Assembly (NCBI RefSeq): GCF_021462415.1
Contig: NZ_JAKEDS010000002.1
Coordinates: forward strand, 682,001-746,000
From: Rhodohalobacter sp. 614A
GTDB lineage: Bacteria; Bacteroidota; Rhodothermia; Balneolales; Balneolaceae
Direction of reading: 5' to 3'
Length of the DNA: 64,000 nucleotides
Shown here: piece after piece, positions 52,816 to 61,754 of the stretch
Layout: the number at the start of each line of letters is the position of its first letter
Numbering within the stretch: position 1 is the stretch's first letter
Translations under genes and position numbers: made by a program
The notes under the pieces: generated by a model
Database searches by the model: none
What the model was told of the DNA's origin: nothing
The model's input: only the letters and a program-made list of their open reading frames with translations

Positions 52816-53732
52816 AATCTAATCCAAAATTATTCAACCAGCTCGAAAAACTACTAACCGAACAACGAAATCCAAACAGCAGTGAGATTGATCTTGCTGA
52901 CTCTCGAACGATTGTCCAAATCATCAACGAAGAAGACAAGAAAGTAGCCAACGCCGTTGAAAAGAAACTGGATGTAATTGCTGATGCTATTGATGCCATT
53001 GTCGAGAAACTGAAAATCGGTGGACGCATTCTCTATTTTGGAGCCGGTACCAGTGGTCGCCTTGGAGTATTGGATGCTGCTGAATGTCCACCCACTTTTG
53101 GTACAAAACCTGAAACCGTTCAGGGATATATAGCCGGTGGAGAAAAAGCTATGTTTGAGGCCCAGGAGGGAGCCGAAGACAGTGAAAAGATTGGAGAAGA
53201 TGAAGTTGATTCTCTGAATATAACGGATAAGGATGTTGTCATCGGTTTAGCTGCAAGCGGCCGTACGCCATATGTTCATGGGGCATTGAAGCGTGCAAAC
53301 TCCATTGGCTGCGTGACTGCGATGGTAACTACAGTTTCTGAAGAACAGGTTGAAGTAGATGTGAATTTCCTTGTGGCTGTACCCGTCGGCCCGGAAGTGC
53401 TGATGGGAAGTACCCGAATGAAAAGTGCTACTGCTCAAAAAATGATTCTCAACATGTTCACTACCGGGGCAATGATTCGGCTTGGGAAAGTCTATGAAAA
53501 TGTGATGGTAGACTTGCAGCTCACCAACAAAAAGCTCGAGGAGAGAGCAAAAAGGATCGTTATGAGTCTCTCAGGTGTTGATTACGATGAAGCGTCGAAA
53601 TTACTTGACAAAGCCGATAATCACGTAAAAACAGCACTACTGATGGCACTCACAAATGTGGATAGAAATACCGCTGAATTGAAACTAAAAGAGAACGACG
53701 GTTTTATCAGACGGGCCCTGCAAAACAGTTAA
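52812..53732 (+). CDS. murQ: N-acetylmuramic acid 6-phosphate etherase
   Basis: This is a 306-residue SIS-domain protein starting at a GTG that overlaps the accC stop codon (GTGA). It has GRILYFGAGTSGRLGVLDAAECPPTFG, GLAASGRTPYVHGAL and GPEVLMGSTRMKSATAQK. It splits the lactyl ether of MurNAc-6-phosphate to give GlcNAc-6-phosphate in cell-wall recycling. It is coupled translationally with accC, an unusual neighbour. Confidence 0.95.
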   Translation: MKSNPKLFNQLEKLLTEQRNPNSSEIDLADSRTIVQIINEEDKKVANAVEKKLDVIADAIDAIVEKLKIGGRILYFGAGTSGRLGVLDAAECPPTFGTKPETVQGYIAGGEKAMFEAQEGAEDSEKIGEDEVDSLNITDKDVVIGLAASGRTPYVHGALKRANSIGCVTAMVTTVSEEQVEVDVNFLVAVPVGPEVLMGSTRMKSATAQKMILNMFTTGAMIRLGKVYENVMVDLQLTNKKLEERAKRIVMSLSGVDYDEASKLLDKADNHVKTALLMALTNVDRNTAELKLKENDGFIRRALQNS

Positions 53733-53829
53733 AAAAATTTTCCATTCTTATCATGTATTGGCGTTGGAACCGTTCTATGCATAAATCATGTATATTTAAT
53801 GTTTATCAAAATTAAGCTAAACATAAGCG

Positions 53830-54516
53830 GTGGCTAAGAAACAGCATCAAAAAAACAGGCGGCTTTCGGACAAGGACTATCGGAATTTAGTTCTGACCAG
53901 CATCGTTCTTGTGGAGATCGGGCTGATTTTATTGATTCGTCTCTGGCCTGAAACCGTTTATGAGCCCGAGCTTGATTATCAAATACAGCAAGACGAAGTA
54001 ATAGCACTTGAAGAAATTGAAGTAACCAGGCAAGCATCTTCTCCGCCACCTCCACCAAAGCCACAAATACCTGTACCTGTTCCAAATGATGTAGTAATTG
54101 AAGAAGAGCTGGAATTCGAGCAAGATGTGGATTTGAGTACCCTGCCAATGCCGGAAGAAGGTGCGGGTACAGCTATGAGTGGAGATGAAGAACGGATTGT
54201 GGGAAATCCTGAAATTCCACCCTCGGTTGTACGTATTGTGGAAGCCACAACCCCGGCTGGAGTGCCTGAAGAGTACAAGGGCAGATTGGAAATGATCGTT
54301 AATTTTCTGGTAGACACAGAGGGGGAAGTAGAGGAGGTGAGTATCATGGAAATTCGTCTCTACGAAAGAGATGGCAGCGGCTTTGAACAACTTGAATTTG
54401 TACAGTACGGTTTGATGGATGCAGTTTTAAAAGCGGCTATGCAATGGCGTTTTCGTCCTGCAAGACAAAACGGGAGACCGGTGAAAGCTTTTACAAGACA
54501 AAGATTTAATTATTAG
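53830..54516 (+). CDS. TonB-like energy transducer
   Basis: This is a 228-residue protein starting at a GTG. It has one N-terminal membrane helix (about 24-43), a Pro-rich stretch (SSPPPPPKPQIPVPVPND), an acidic linker, and a C-terminal TonB domain (about 150-228) with VNFLVDTEGEVEEVSI and AAMQWRFRPARQNGRPV. It would link the proton motive force to outer membrane receptors such as SusC. ExbB/ExbD genes are not adjacent. Confidence 0.88.
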   Translation: MAKKQHQKNRRLSDKDYRNLVLTSIVLVEIGLILLIRLWPETVYEPELDYQIQQDEVIALEEIEVTRQASSPPPPPKPQIPVPVPNDVVIEEELEFEQDVDLSTLPMPEEGAGTAMSGDEERIVGNPEIPPSVVRIVEATTPAGVPEEYKGRLEMIVNFLVDTEGEVEEVSIMEIRLYERDGSGFEQLEFVQYGLMDAVLKAAMQWRFRPARQNGRPVKAFTRQRFNY

Positions 54517-54587
54517 AGATTAATTCTGGAATGGGGTTATAATTCAGGGGTTGGTAGCACGCATTAGATTTTTGATTCACTTCATCA

Positions 54588-54618
54588 TTGATAATAGATC
54601 GTTAAACCTCTATCTTTG
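54588..54618 (+). promoter_or_regulatory. Bacteroidota-type promoter of tRNA-Ser
   Basis: TTG (54588-54590), a 20-bp spacer, and TATCTTTG (54611-54618) match the -33/-7 pattern TTTG-N19-21-TAnnTTTG. A start near 54625 would leave about 30 bp before the tRNA. Confidence 0.7.
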
Positions 54619-54654
54619 AAATCTTTGTGAAAATCGAAGTGAGTTCGATTTTTC

Positions 54655-54743
54655 GGAGAGGTGCCAGAGTGGTCGAATGGGCTCGCCTGGAAAGCGTGTG
54701 TACCTCGAAAGAGGTACCGAGGGTTCGAATCCCTCCCTCTCCG
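54655..54743 (+). tRNA. tRNA-Ser(GGA)
   Basis: The 89-base cloverleaf has an acceptor stem GGAGAGG (54655-54661) / CCTCTCC (54736-54742) with discriminator G. The anticodon loop CTGGAAA gives anticodon GGA, the long variable arm (GTACCTCGAAAGAGGTAC) is of the serine type, and the T-arm contains GGGTTCGAATCCC. No CCA is encoded. A promoter and a terminator flank it, so it is a stand-alone unit. Confidence 0.95.
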
Positions 54744-54750
54744 CTGAAAT

Positions 54751-54791
54751 AGCCGATTATTGTTATTGAAAAACAATAATCGGCTTTTTTT
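54751..54791 (+). terminator. Terminator after tRNA-Ser
   Basis: The perfect 14-bp stem AGCCGATTATTGTT/AACAATAATCGGCT is followed by seven T residues. Confidence 0.93.
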
Positions 54792-54958
54792 ATAGTCATT
54801 CAAAACTGCTAAATATTGGTTTTCTGCTTATCTTTGTAAGATCAAACGACTATACTGGATGGTGAAATATCTAATCCCAGGGATTCATTTTTGATTTCAG
54901 TGAGATATAGATGTTAAATATTCAAGCGAGATAAATTTTTAAATAAACGAGACCTGTT

Positions 54959-55543
54959 TTGTTTTCTCTTTTAGATGTTATACCTGATTTTTACGTTCCC
55001 TTCTTTATCTTCTTTGCCCGAATTCTTGATGTGAGTCTCGGTACCCTTCGAATCATGTTTGTGTCAAAGGGATTACGTACAAAAGCTTCCATGCTTGGAT
55101 TTGTAGAGGTTTTAATCTGGATTGTGATTGTTGCACAGGTTTTTCAAAACCTGGATAACTGGGTAAATTATGTAGCATATGCCGGAGGATTTGCCACGGG
55201 AACTTTCATCGGCATGTTTATTGAAGAGCGGATGAAGGTTGGCGTACAAATTTTCAGAATAATCGTAGCCCAGGATAGTGATGTTCTTATCTCAAAGCTT
55301 CAAGAAGCAGATTTTCGGGTGACTGAGATTGATGGACAAGGTAAATTTGGTCCTGTAAAAATTCTATTTACTGTTGCAAGAAGAAAACGTTGGCAAAAGC
55401 TTGAAGAGCTGCTGAAGGAATATGCACCGGCTGCGTTCTTTTCTGTTGAAGACGTGAAAGATGTCTCAATGTTAGAGGATGAAACAGAACCTTATAAACA
55501 GGATGTTTTTACCCGGATGCTAAAGATGAAAAAAGGGCTATAG
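54959..55543 (+). CDS. UPF0316/DUF2179-type membrane protein
   Basis: This is a 194-residue protein with three N-terminal helices (about 10-30, 40-60, 65-85) containing FFARILDVSLGTLRIMFVSKG and GFATGTFIGMFIEERM, then a cytoplasmic domain with KFGPVKILFTVARRKRW. This fits the UPF0316 family of membrane proteins with a C-terminal DUF2179 domain. The start is a TTG at 54959; no in-frame ATG precedes the first helix. A TATCTTTG box at 54829-54836 may be its promoter. The role is unknown. Confidence 0.8.
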   Translation: MFSLLDVIPDFYVPFFIFFARILDVSLGTLRIMFVSKGLRTKASMLGFVEVLIWIVIVAQVFQNLDNWVNYVAYAGGFATGTFIGMFIEERMKVGVQIFRIIVAQDSDVLISKLQEADFRVTEIDGQGKFGPVKILFTVARRKRWQKLEELLKEYAPAAFFSVEDVKDVSMLEDETEPYKQDVFTRMLKMKKGL

Positions 55544-55544
55544 C

Positions 55545-56585
55545 CTAATTGTGATGATCGGAATTCCTGTAGTGTTCCCGCAGTAAATCCTTACCGAAAT
55601 CCCCGTCAAAATCTCTCCAGACAGTGTGAATATGATTGGCATCATCTTGGGTATTATCAAACTCTATTAAAAAAGTTTTGCCTTGTACACGGTAATAATG
55701 GGGTTTGCCAAGTTCAGTTGCACCAGCCCATGCAAACTTAATCTCTTCAAATTCTTCACTCTTAAGATTTTCATAGCGTTTTTGCGCAAGTTCCTCCGGC
55801 ATTGCTGACAAGTATTCATTAATGAGATCCAATAGAATCTTCTGTTGAGATTCATTCAATTCTCCCATCATAATGCCTTCAAAAGTCAAAGGCCCCACTT
55901 CGGTTGAGGTGGAAGTTACAATTTCCCAAAATGCTGTTTCCAGGAAAATTGCTTTGTCCAGTTGTTCATCAGACATAGACTGAATGAGCTCAATTCCATA
56001 ATCTTCCTCTTTGTGCAGAGCTGTTTTCTCACCTTTTCTGGAACCTTCAGGAATAACGGACGGACGTGCACCTAAAAATCGTGGAACCAATGAAACTTCT
56101 CCCTCAACAACTGTAAAATTCAGCGAAATATGATGGCCTTCGAATGACCAAGCCCACTTTTCTTCATTTGCCGGATCTCCATAAAACGTCGTGTAGTATA
56201 ATTCCGGGTTCCGAAAATCGGGATTGTTTTCAATTTCAGCCAGAACATTTTCAAGTTCCATAATGGAACGTGTTTTATCATATCCGGTTTTGCTTAGAAA
56301 TTCCTGAAGAACATCAAACAATAAATCCTTTTGATTCGGATTAAGCTCTTCGAGTGGAATTCCCGGCCGCGGCCACATAGCTGCCGGTAAAAAATGCCAT
56401 GTATGACGGGTCAACTCGTCAAATGGTTTTTGGGCTTTCTGAAGTTGTTCATCATTTAAAGAGTTAAGAAAAGTAGTTGCCGGGTCATTTTCCGGGATAT
56501 GAAATGATGTGAATGAAATGCTTGCAAGCAGGATTATAGACAGGATGTATTTCATTGGTAGAGTTTTGTTTATGGCATCAAGCAA
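55545..56585 (-). CDS. DUF3500 domain-containing secreted protein
   Basis: This is a 346-residue frame. Met11 (56555) starts a proper signal peptide (MKYILSIILLASISFTSF) and is the likely start. The rest matches DUF3500: FDELTRHTWHFLPAAMWPRPGI, LYYTTFYGDP, WAWSFEGHHISLNFTVV and VPRFLGARPSVI. The family is of unknown function. It is convergent with the UPF0316-like gene, only 1 bp between stop codons, and follows the membrane protein gene at 56650 by 64 bp. Confidence 0.8.
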   Translation of the reverse strand: MLDAINKTLPMKYILSIILLASISFTSFHIPENDPATTFLNSLNDEQLQKAQKPFDELTRHTWHFLPAAMWPRPGIPLEELNPNQKDLLFDVLQEFLSKTGYDKTRSIMELENVLAEIENNPDFRNPELYYTTFYGDPANEEKWAWSFEGHHISLNFTVVEGEVSLVPRFLGARPSVIPEGSRKGEKTALHKEEDYGIELIQSMSDEQLDKAIFLETAFWEIVTSTSTEVGPLTFEGIMMGELNESQQKILLDLINEYLSAMPEELAQKRYENLKSEEFEEIKFAWAGATELGKPHYYRVQGKTFLIEFDNTQDDANHIHTVWRDFDGDFGKDLLREHYRNSDHHN

Positions 56586-56649
56586 TCTGTTTGAATGTAA
56601 ACTAATCTCTTCAAACTGCCCAATGAGAATTTGGATGAGAGAAATCCCA

Positions 56650-57615
56650 TCAACTCAATAATGAATACTCAATCAATAACTCTTGATTATTTCTCCACTG
56701 GATCCATCCATCACCAACTTTTTGAAAATTTTGATCCTGGAGTTCTACTTCCATCCAATCTTCCTGGATGCGCAACGGTTTCATAAAGACAAAATCAGTA
56801 GTCACCTGTCCGGCGTAATTAAGAGGTTTAATCCGTACGGTTTGTGGCTGATTGGGTGGGAATTCAACAGAATGAACATTGAGTAAAAAGTCCGGCCAAT
56901 ATATAATCTGGCCTGCATGTCGATTGACATAAGCATTTCTTTGATCGGTTTTATTGACAATGACTTCTACGAAATCCCGATTGATGGATTTAATCTTAAA
57001 GTGAAGGATTTCATAATCCATTTTGAGGTGCTCAGGAACCAACCACGGAGGAGCATAAGAAATATCGAAACGATGTCCGTCCAACTGTTGGAAAGTGATG
57101 CTATCTGAAGGAGTGTGATCAGAAACGGGTTTTTCGAAATTTGGCATTCCATAAAAGTAAAGTACGGAGTGATTGATAAAATCTGGTGTGAAGAAACCAA
57201 GCCCAAATTCAGAATTTTCATCCGGCATTTGGATATCAACTTTGGGACCTGTAGCAACTGTTGGGGCAGGTCCTGGAGTGAGTTGTGAGGATGGCCCAGA
57301 AGTTGTTTCTGAGCGTTCTCTTGTGATAAGACGATAAGCGGTGATTGCGATAAAAATGAGAAAAACTATCCCAAGTACCTGGTTAATTCGAACAATCAGT
57401 TCACGTTCTGCATAATAAGCAATGATGAACGATACGAGCAGTGCTACAAAAGCGGAAATTACTCCATATCCTAAAACAATGGCTCCGCCCGCAAGGCCCT
57501 GACCTTCGGCTGCACCTGTAATTCCCGCATAGTATACGCCTGCGAAAAAAAACACAATGATCATAAAAAAGTAGAGGAGAAGAGAGGCTGGTTTGAATAA
57601 CTTTTTCATAATCAA
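56650..57615 (-). CDS. Membrane protein with large extracytoplasmic domain
   Basis: This is a 321-residue protein with three helices in the first 100 residues (about 10-30, 45-68, 77-95), then a Pro-rich linker and a domain of about 200 residues with no recognised motif. Met3 (57609) is a good start. It lies 5 bp after the VWA protein gene, so the two are co-transcribed and probably cooperate. The function is not assigned. Confidence 0.65.
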   Translation of the reverse strand: MIMKKLFKPASLLLYFFMIIVFFFAGVYYAGITGAAEGQGLAGGAIVLGYGVISAFVALLVSFIIAYYAERELIVRINQVLGIVFLIFIAITAYRLITRERSETTSGPSSQLTPGPAPTVATGPKVDIQMPDENSEFGLGFFTPDFINHSVLYFYGMPNFEKPVSDHTPSDSITFQQLDGHRFDISYAPPWLVPEHLKMDYEILHFKIKSINRDFVEVIVNKTDQRNAYVNRHAGQIIYWPDFLLNVHSVEFPPNQPQTVRIKPLNYAGQVTTDFVFMKPLRIQEDWMEVELQDQNFQKVGDGWIQWRNNQELLIEYSLLS

Positions 57616-57620
57616 CTGAA

Positions 57621-59291
57621 TTAGAAATTGGTCATTTTTTCTGTTGTTGATCCTTCTTCAACCGTCAGGGTAAATGTTTCTTTTTTCCCACTGTGAGTTC
57701 CAAGTGCGGTTAGAGTTACCTGGTAGGTACCCGGGTTCAAAATGAATTTCCTGGGATTGTTGGCATCCGATGTATAGGTTCTTGCTCCAGCTATGGATGT
57801 ATTCGTTTCTGCATCCCTGATGTCAACCATTGCATCAACAAGTCCATCCGAACTGGTAGCACCAATCATAGCAATTCCACTTCTAAAAATGTGTTCAGTT
57901 TTCACCGTTTCATTTGCCGTGACCACTAGTCCGTCAATGGAATGTTTTCTCGCAAGTCCGTTAATTGAGATTGCCTCCAGATCCACATTATACATTCCCG
58001 GTGTTAGCCTGAACGACTTTGGATTACTGCTCGCCGATGTATACGATCTTCCGCTGGCTATCGCCGATTCGGTCTCAGCATCATAAATCTGAATCATGGC
58101 ATCCACCAAACCATCCGAGCCATTTACACCGATACTTGCTATCCCACTTTTAAAATCATGCACAATTTCAACAATACCGCCACCTGTAACACTGACATCC
58201 TCAAACCGGTGAGATATTGATGAGCCATCAAGAGCAAGTGCATTTACTTCAATATCATATACGCCCGGGTTCAGTTCATAATCGTCAGTCTGACCATAAG
58301 TTCTCCCGCGGGTAACAGAACTGCCATCCTGCGAATAGATTTGAACAGCAGAATCCCAACCTTCTCCATTATTGGTGGCAATCACTCGAATCACTCCGCC
58401 ATCGAAACTTACAGTTTGATGGCCGAATTGATCTTCAATACTTTCAACTCCGTAAATCGTTATCGGATTCACGTCACTATTTTCAAGCGGTGTGACTTCC
58501 AAATCATAAGTGCCTGTTGGAAGAAACAGAAATGTTGAGTCGCGATAGGTACGGCCCGTCTCTACTTTGGTACTTGTTCCCGCCTGGAAGGCAACAACAA
58601 TTGCGTCAATAGGTTCATTGTTTTTAATAGCATAAATAGAAAAATTTCCCTCAGGTTCATCTACGGTAGATTCGGTTGCTTCATTCAAGACTGAACTCAG
58701 AGTTTCTGCATTTTCAGCATCATAATATTGGCCTCCGCCCGCATTTGCTGCACATTGCAGTTGTGTAGTTTCTTCTCCCTGAAGACCAAAACCAATAATG
58801 TGAAGTTTAAAATCAATGCCGTCATCTTTGGCAGCCTGCACGACTTCGCAGATATTGCCGTCGCAGGATTCAATTCCATCCGTTACCAAAATGACCGTAG
58901 CCTTTTCATCTGCTTCCCGCAACGTATTAATGACTTCAGTAGCGGAGTAGGCGAGAGGAGTCCGGCCGAGCGGTTTTATGCCGTTAAGAGTTCTGTTTAC
59001 AAGAGCTTTGTCATTATTATCCATTCCAATCATAAACTCTACATCCCGACAATCTCCTTCCCGCCGGTGACCGTAAGCAAAAAGCCCCACATTTTGATTC
59101 TCAGGAAAGTTATTTATTGAAGTTGAAAGGACATCAGTGGCGATTTCCATTTTAGAAATCCCATCAATTTGGCCCCACATGGATCCACTGGCATCATAAA
59201 TAAAAATAATAGGGGAGGGGGCTGAAGTTTCTTGTGCATGTACCTGAACTGCAAAGCATACCATGCAGAGAAGCAGAAATAATCGTCTCAT
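57621..59291 (-). CDS. Secreted VWA-domain protein with three PEGA-like repeats
   Basis: This is a 556-residue protein with a signal peptide (MRRLFLLLCMVCFAVQVHA). The von Willebrand A domain (about 26-205) has the metal-site residues DASGSMWGQ (Asp33-Ser35-Ser37), a conserved Thr in RTPLAYSA, and VTDGIESC. Four to five beta-sandwich repeats follow, each with a phrase like GRTYRDSTFLFLPTGTYDLEV or SGRSYTSASSNPKSFRLTPG. This suggests an envelope-associated metal-dependent binding protein. It leads the operon with the membrane protein and perhaps DUF3500. Confidence 0.85.
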   Translation of the reverse strand: MRRLFLLLCMVCFAVQVHAQETSAPSPIIFIYDASGSMWGQIDGISKMEIATDVLSTSINNFPENQNVGLFAYGHRREGDCRDVEFMIGMDNNDKALVNRTLNGIKPLGRTPLAYSATEVINTLREADEKATVILVTDGIESCDGNICEVVQAAKDDGIDFKLHIIGFGLQGEETTQLQCAANAGGGQYYDAENAETLSSVLNEATESTVDEPEGNFSIYAIKNNEPIDAIVVAFQAGTSTKVETGRTYRDSTFLFLPTGTYDLEVTPLENSDVNPITIYGVESIEDQFGHQTVSFDGGVIRVIATNNGEGWDSAVQIYSQDGSSVTRGRTYGQTDDYELNPGVYDIEVNALALDGSSISHRFEDVSVTGGGIVEIVHDFKSGIASIGVNGSDGLVDAMIQIYDAETESAIASGRSYTSASSNPKSFRLTPGMYNVDLEAISINGLARKHSIDGLVVTANETVKTEHIFRSGIAMIGATSSDGLVDAMVDIRDAETNTSIAGARTYTSDANNPRKFILNPGTYQVTLTALGTHSGKKETFTLTVEEGSTTEKMTNF

Positions 59292-59387
59292 GGTTTCTGG
59301 CTATGGTTTTGGGTGATCTACAGACAGAAATGCACATCTGCAAAGCCAACATACACAAATGAGACCATTAATCAGATTAAAAAAATT

Positions 59388-59813
59388 TCACTTTTTTTCA
59401 CCATTCAGAGTTACAACCAGTTTTCTTGATCCACCACGATTTCTGTGTTCACAAAGATAAATTCCCTGCCAGGTACCCAAATTGAACCGCCCATTTTTTA
59501 TTGGCACGGTTACGGAGTGACCCAGAATAGAACTTTTTAAATGGGAAGTCATGTCGTCAGCTCCTTCAAGTGTGTGTTCAAATAAAGACATGTCTTCGGG
59601 GACCATTCGGTTGAAGTGGGTTTCAAAATCGCGGCGAACTGATGGATCGGCGTTTTCATTGATCGTCAAACCGGCACTGGTATGTTTGATGAAAATATGA
59701 GCCAATCCTGTTTTTATCTCATTCAGCTTTTCAAGCTGAGAAGTAATTTCATTGGTGATTAAATGAAAGCCTCTAGATTTCGGAGAAAGTGTAATTTCTT
59801 TTTGATACCACAT
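59388..59813 (-). CDS. yjbQ: YjbQ (UPF0047) family protein
   Basis: This is a 141-residue protein of normal length with [21 protein letters not shown] and [22 protein letters not shown], the two conserved segments of the family (metal-binding His residues). Members can show thiamine-phosphate synthase activity, but the physiological role is unsettled. It is a single gene. Confidence 0.9.
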   Translation of the reverse strand: MWYQKEITLSPKSRGFHLITNEITSQLEKLNEIKTGLAHIFIKHTSAGLTINENADPSVRRDFETHFNRMVPEDMSLFEHTLEGADDMTSHLKSSILGHSVTVPIKNGRFNLGTWQGIYLCEHRNRGGSRKLVVTLNGEKK

Positions 59814-59907
59814 TTGTAAAGCTTTTGAATTCGGTTTTCATTTTAAAAATTAAAAACAACAAGTAGTTTAGAAATCGATCCTTCAGGGGTTTGTTCAATA
59901 TGGTTGA

Positions 59908-60525
59908 TTAAATCATAAATCCAATCGTTGAATAAGCCAGCAGATTTGCAATGGCATGTGCAATCCACCCGGGGATAATGCTACCATCTGCTACTTTCTC
60001 ATTCAGATATACTTTTATGTATGAAGCAATAGCTGGAAAGAGAAAAATAACCATCAGAAAAAAGAAACTGTCTGTCACAAAAAGAAACAGGGCCGAATGA
60101 ATCAAACCGAAAAGTACAGCCTGTAAAATATTGCCAATTTTGTAGTTTGTAAGGGCAATGAGTCTCTTGGCAATAAATCCCCTGAAGAGGATTTCTTCAG
60201 CAAGTGAGGTTTTAAAAACAGCGCCTACAATTAAAATGATTACAGATTCAGCATTGAATTCCATTTGCCGAAACTTACCTGTCATACTGCTTGGATCACT
60301 CATAATCCCAAAGAATTCGCTGTTGTACATACTTAAAAGTAGAAGAGGTCCTGCAATCAGCAATGACAAGAATATGGCAGAGAGATTGGCATCCGGGTTC
60401 GATTTTTTCAGACCGATATAGTCAAAGAATCCTTCTGTTTTTTTCATTTTTGTCAGGTAAAAAACAAAAGGAAGTGCGGCAAAAATCAGGATTTGCAGGA
60501 CGGCAGAGATTAATTCGTTGATCAT
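59908..60525 (-). CDS. CPBP-family intramembrane metalloprotease
   Basis: This is a 205-residue protein with about six membrane helices. The CPBP motifs are intact: AEEILFRGFIAKRL (Glu-Glu with Arg), FGLIHSALF (His) and WIAHAIANL (His). The group includes CAAX prenyl protease homologues and bacteriocin-immunity proteins; substrates are generally unknown. It stands alone in the minus-strand cluster, with no bacteriocin gene nearby. Confidence 0.85.
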   Translation of the reverse strand: MINELISAVLQILIFAALPFVFYLTKMKKTEGFFDYIGLKKSNPDANLSAIFLSLLIAGPLLLLSMYNSEFFGIMSDPSSMTGKFRQMEFNAESVIILIVGAVFKTSLAEEILFRGFIAKRLIALTNYKIGNILQAVLFGLIHSALFLFVTDSFFFLMVIFLFPAIASYIKVYLNEKVADGSIIPGWIAHAIANLLAYSTIGFMI

Positions 60526-60665
60526 GATAGCTTTTAATTATTTATTCTCAGATAGTTCCTTAAGAGCTTATTATCATATCGAGATTCCCATCGATTAATC
60601 AATTGGCTTTTCACGTAACTTTCTTTCTCTGTCAAAAATTTCGGCAGCATCGGAGGATGTTGATG

Positions 60666-61442
60666 CTACCCGAAGATTCCTTTTATTACTCCTCCGTCAT
60701 GGCTGATGGTTTGTCCGGTTACATAACCACTTTTTGGGGAAAGAAGCCATGCAGCAAGGGATGCGAGTTCCTCAGCCTTGCCCATCCGGCCAACAGGAAC
60801 ATTTTCTTCCATTTCTTTTTTGGCTTCATCATAGGTTATTCCCTGTACGCTACTATTATTTTTGATAACACGGTCAATTGCAGGGGTTTCATGAGAACCG
60901 GGTGCAAGTACGTTTACCGTTACTCCTTGTTTAGCAATTTCAAGTGCTAATGATTTTGCAAAGCCAACAACTCCCGCCCTGAATGAATTACTTAGAACCA
61001 ATGAAGGCAGAGGTTGTTTTACCGACTGACTTTCAATGAATAACATACGCCCATAGTTTTTCTTTGTGAGTATGGGGGCAAGACGGATGGCAAGGTCAAT
61101 TTTCCAGCGCATAACGAGCTGCCATGATGAATCCCAGTCTTTCATATCGGTTTGAAGTGGAGTGCCGGTAGGCGGACCACCTGCATTAAAAAGTACGCCA
61201 TGCAATTCTCCTGATTTCGCAGCTTTTTCAATCTGATCGATAGTATCATCATAAATCAGGCTTCCCTGAATGATGTTAATCTTACCACTATAATCCTTAA
61301 ATTTTTCCCTTAACAAGTCACCACGGCGGGCGACTAAAACTAATTCAGCTCCTTCTCTTAAAAGTTGCCTGGCTATGGCTTCTCCAAAACCGCTGCTGGC
61401 TCCGCAGATAATAAACCGTTGATTGGTGAGTTCTAAATCCAT
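60666..61442 (-). CDS. SDR-family protein with non-canonical active site
   Basis: This is a 258-residue Rossmann protein. The cofactor motif is IICGASSGFGEAIARQLL (Gly14-x3-Gly18-x-Gly20), with LFNAGGPPTG and a DGGVIKG C-terminus. The usual Tyr-x3-Lys pair is replaced: LVLSNSFRAGVVGF puts Ser151 and Arg155 at those places. A Ser at 138 or 140 remains. NAD(P) binding is likely, but standard oxidoreductase chemistry is doubtful. It is similar in layout to the group called BKR-like SDRs. Confidence 0.8.
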   Translation of the reverse strand: MDLELTNQRFIICGASSGFGEAIARQLLREGAELVLVARRGDLLREKFKDYSGKINIIQGSLIYDDTIDQIEKAAKSGELHGVLFNAGGPPTGTPLQTDMKDWDSSWQLVMRWKIDLAIRLAPILTKKNYGRMLFIESQSVKQPLPSLVLSNSFRAGVVGFAKSLALEIAKQGVTVNVLAPGSHETPAIDRVIKNNSSVQGITYDEAKKEMEENVPVGRMGKAEELASLAAWLLSPKSGYVTGQTISHDGGVIKGIFG

Positions 61443-61754
61443 GAATTCAAGATTTTGTCATTACAAATTTTTGTGTACGAATTCTTTATCTGATCACTTG
61501 AAACTACCCGTTTTATTGTAGCTTTGCTACTCCTATAAACTTTATTTGAATCTTCATTTGGAGAATTACACAAGCGTTTTTCAGATCATACTAATGGACA
61601 ACCGTCTTGGAATAAATCGATCAGTAAAACATTTTTAGTCTTTCGAATTTTCAAGTTTTTGAGAGTAAAAATATTTTAAGCAAAAGAATACGATTTTGGC
61701 GGAATTAACCGTATCTTGAAGGCTTCGAATTTTCACAGACTTATATCTCAAACA
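61443..61754. other. Intergenic region before typA
   Basis: About 310 bp between divergent genes. I see no gene, tRNA or clear hairpin; it presumably carries promoters. Confidence 0.5.

Noticed and set aside
59310-59390. Possible terminator before the VWA gene
   Set aside because: A T-rich stretch is present but no stable stem was found.
61716-61754. TTG-initiated extension of typA
   Set aside because: It adds 13 residues not expected in the family; the ATG at 61755 gives the standard start.
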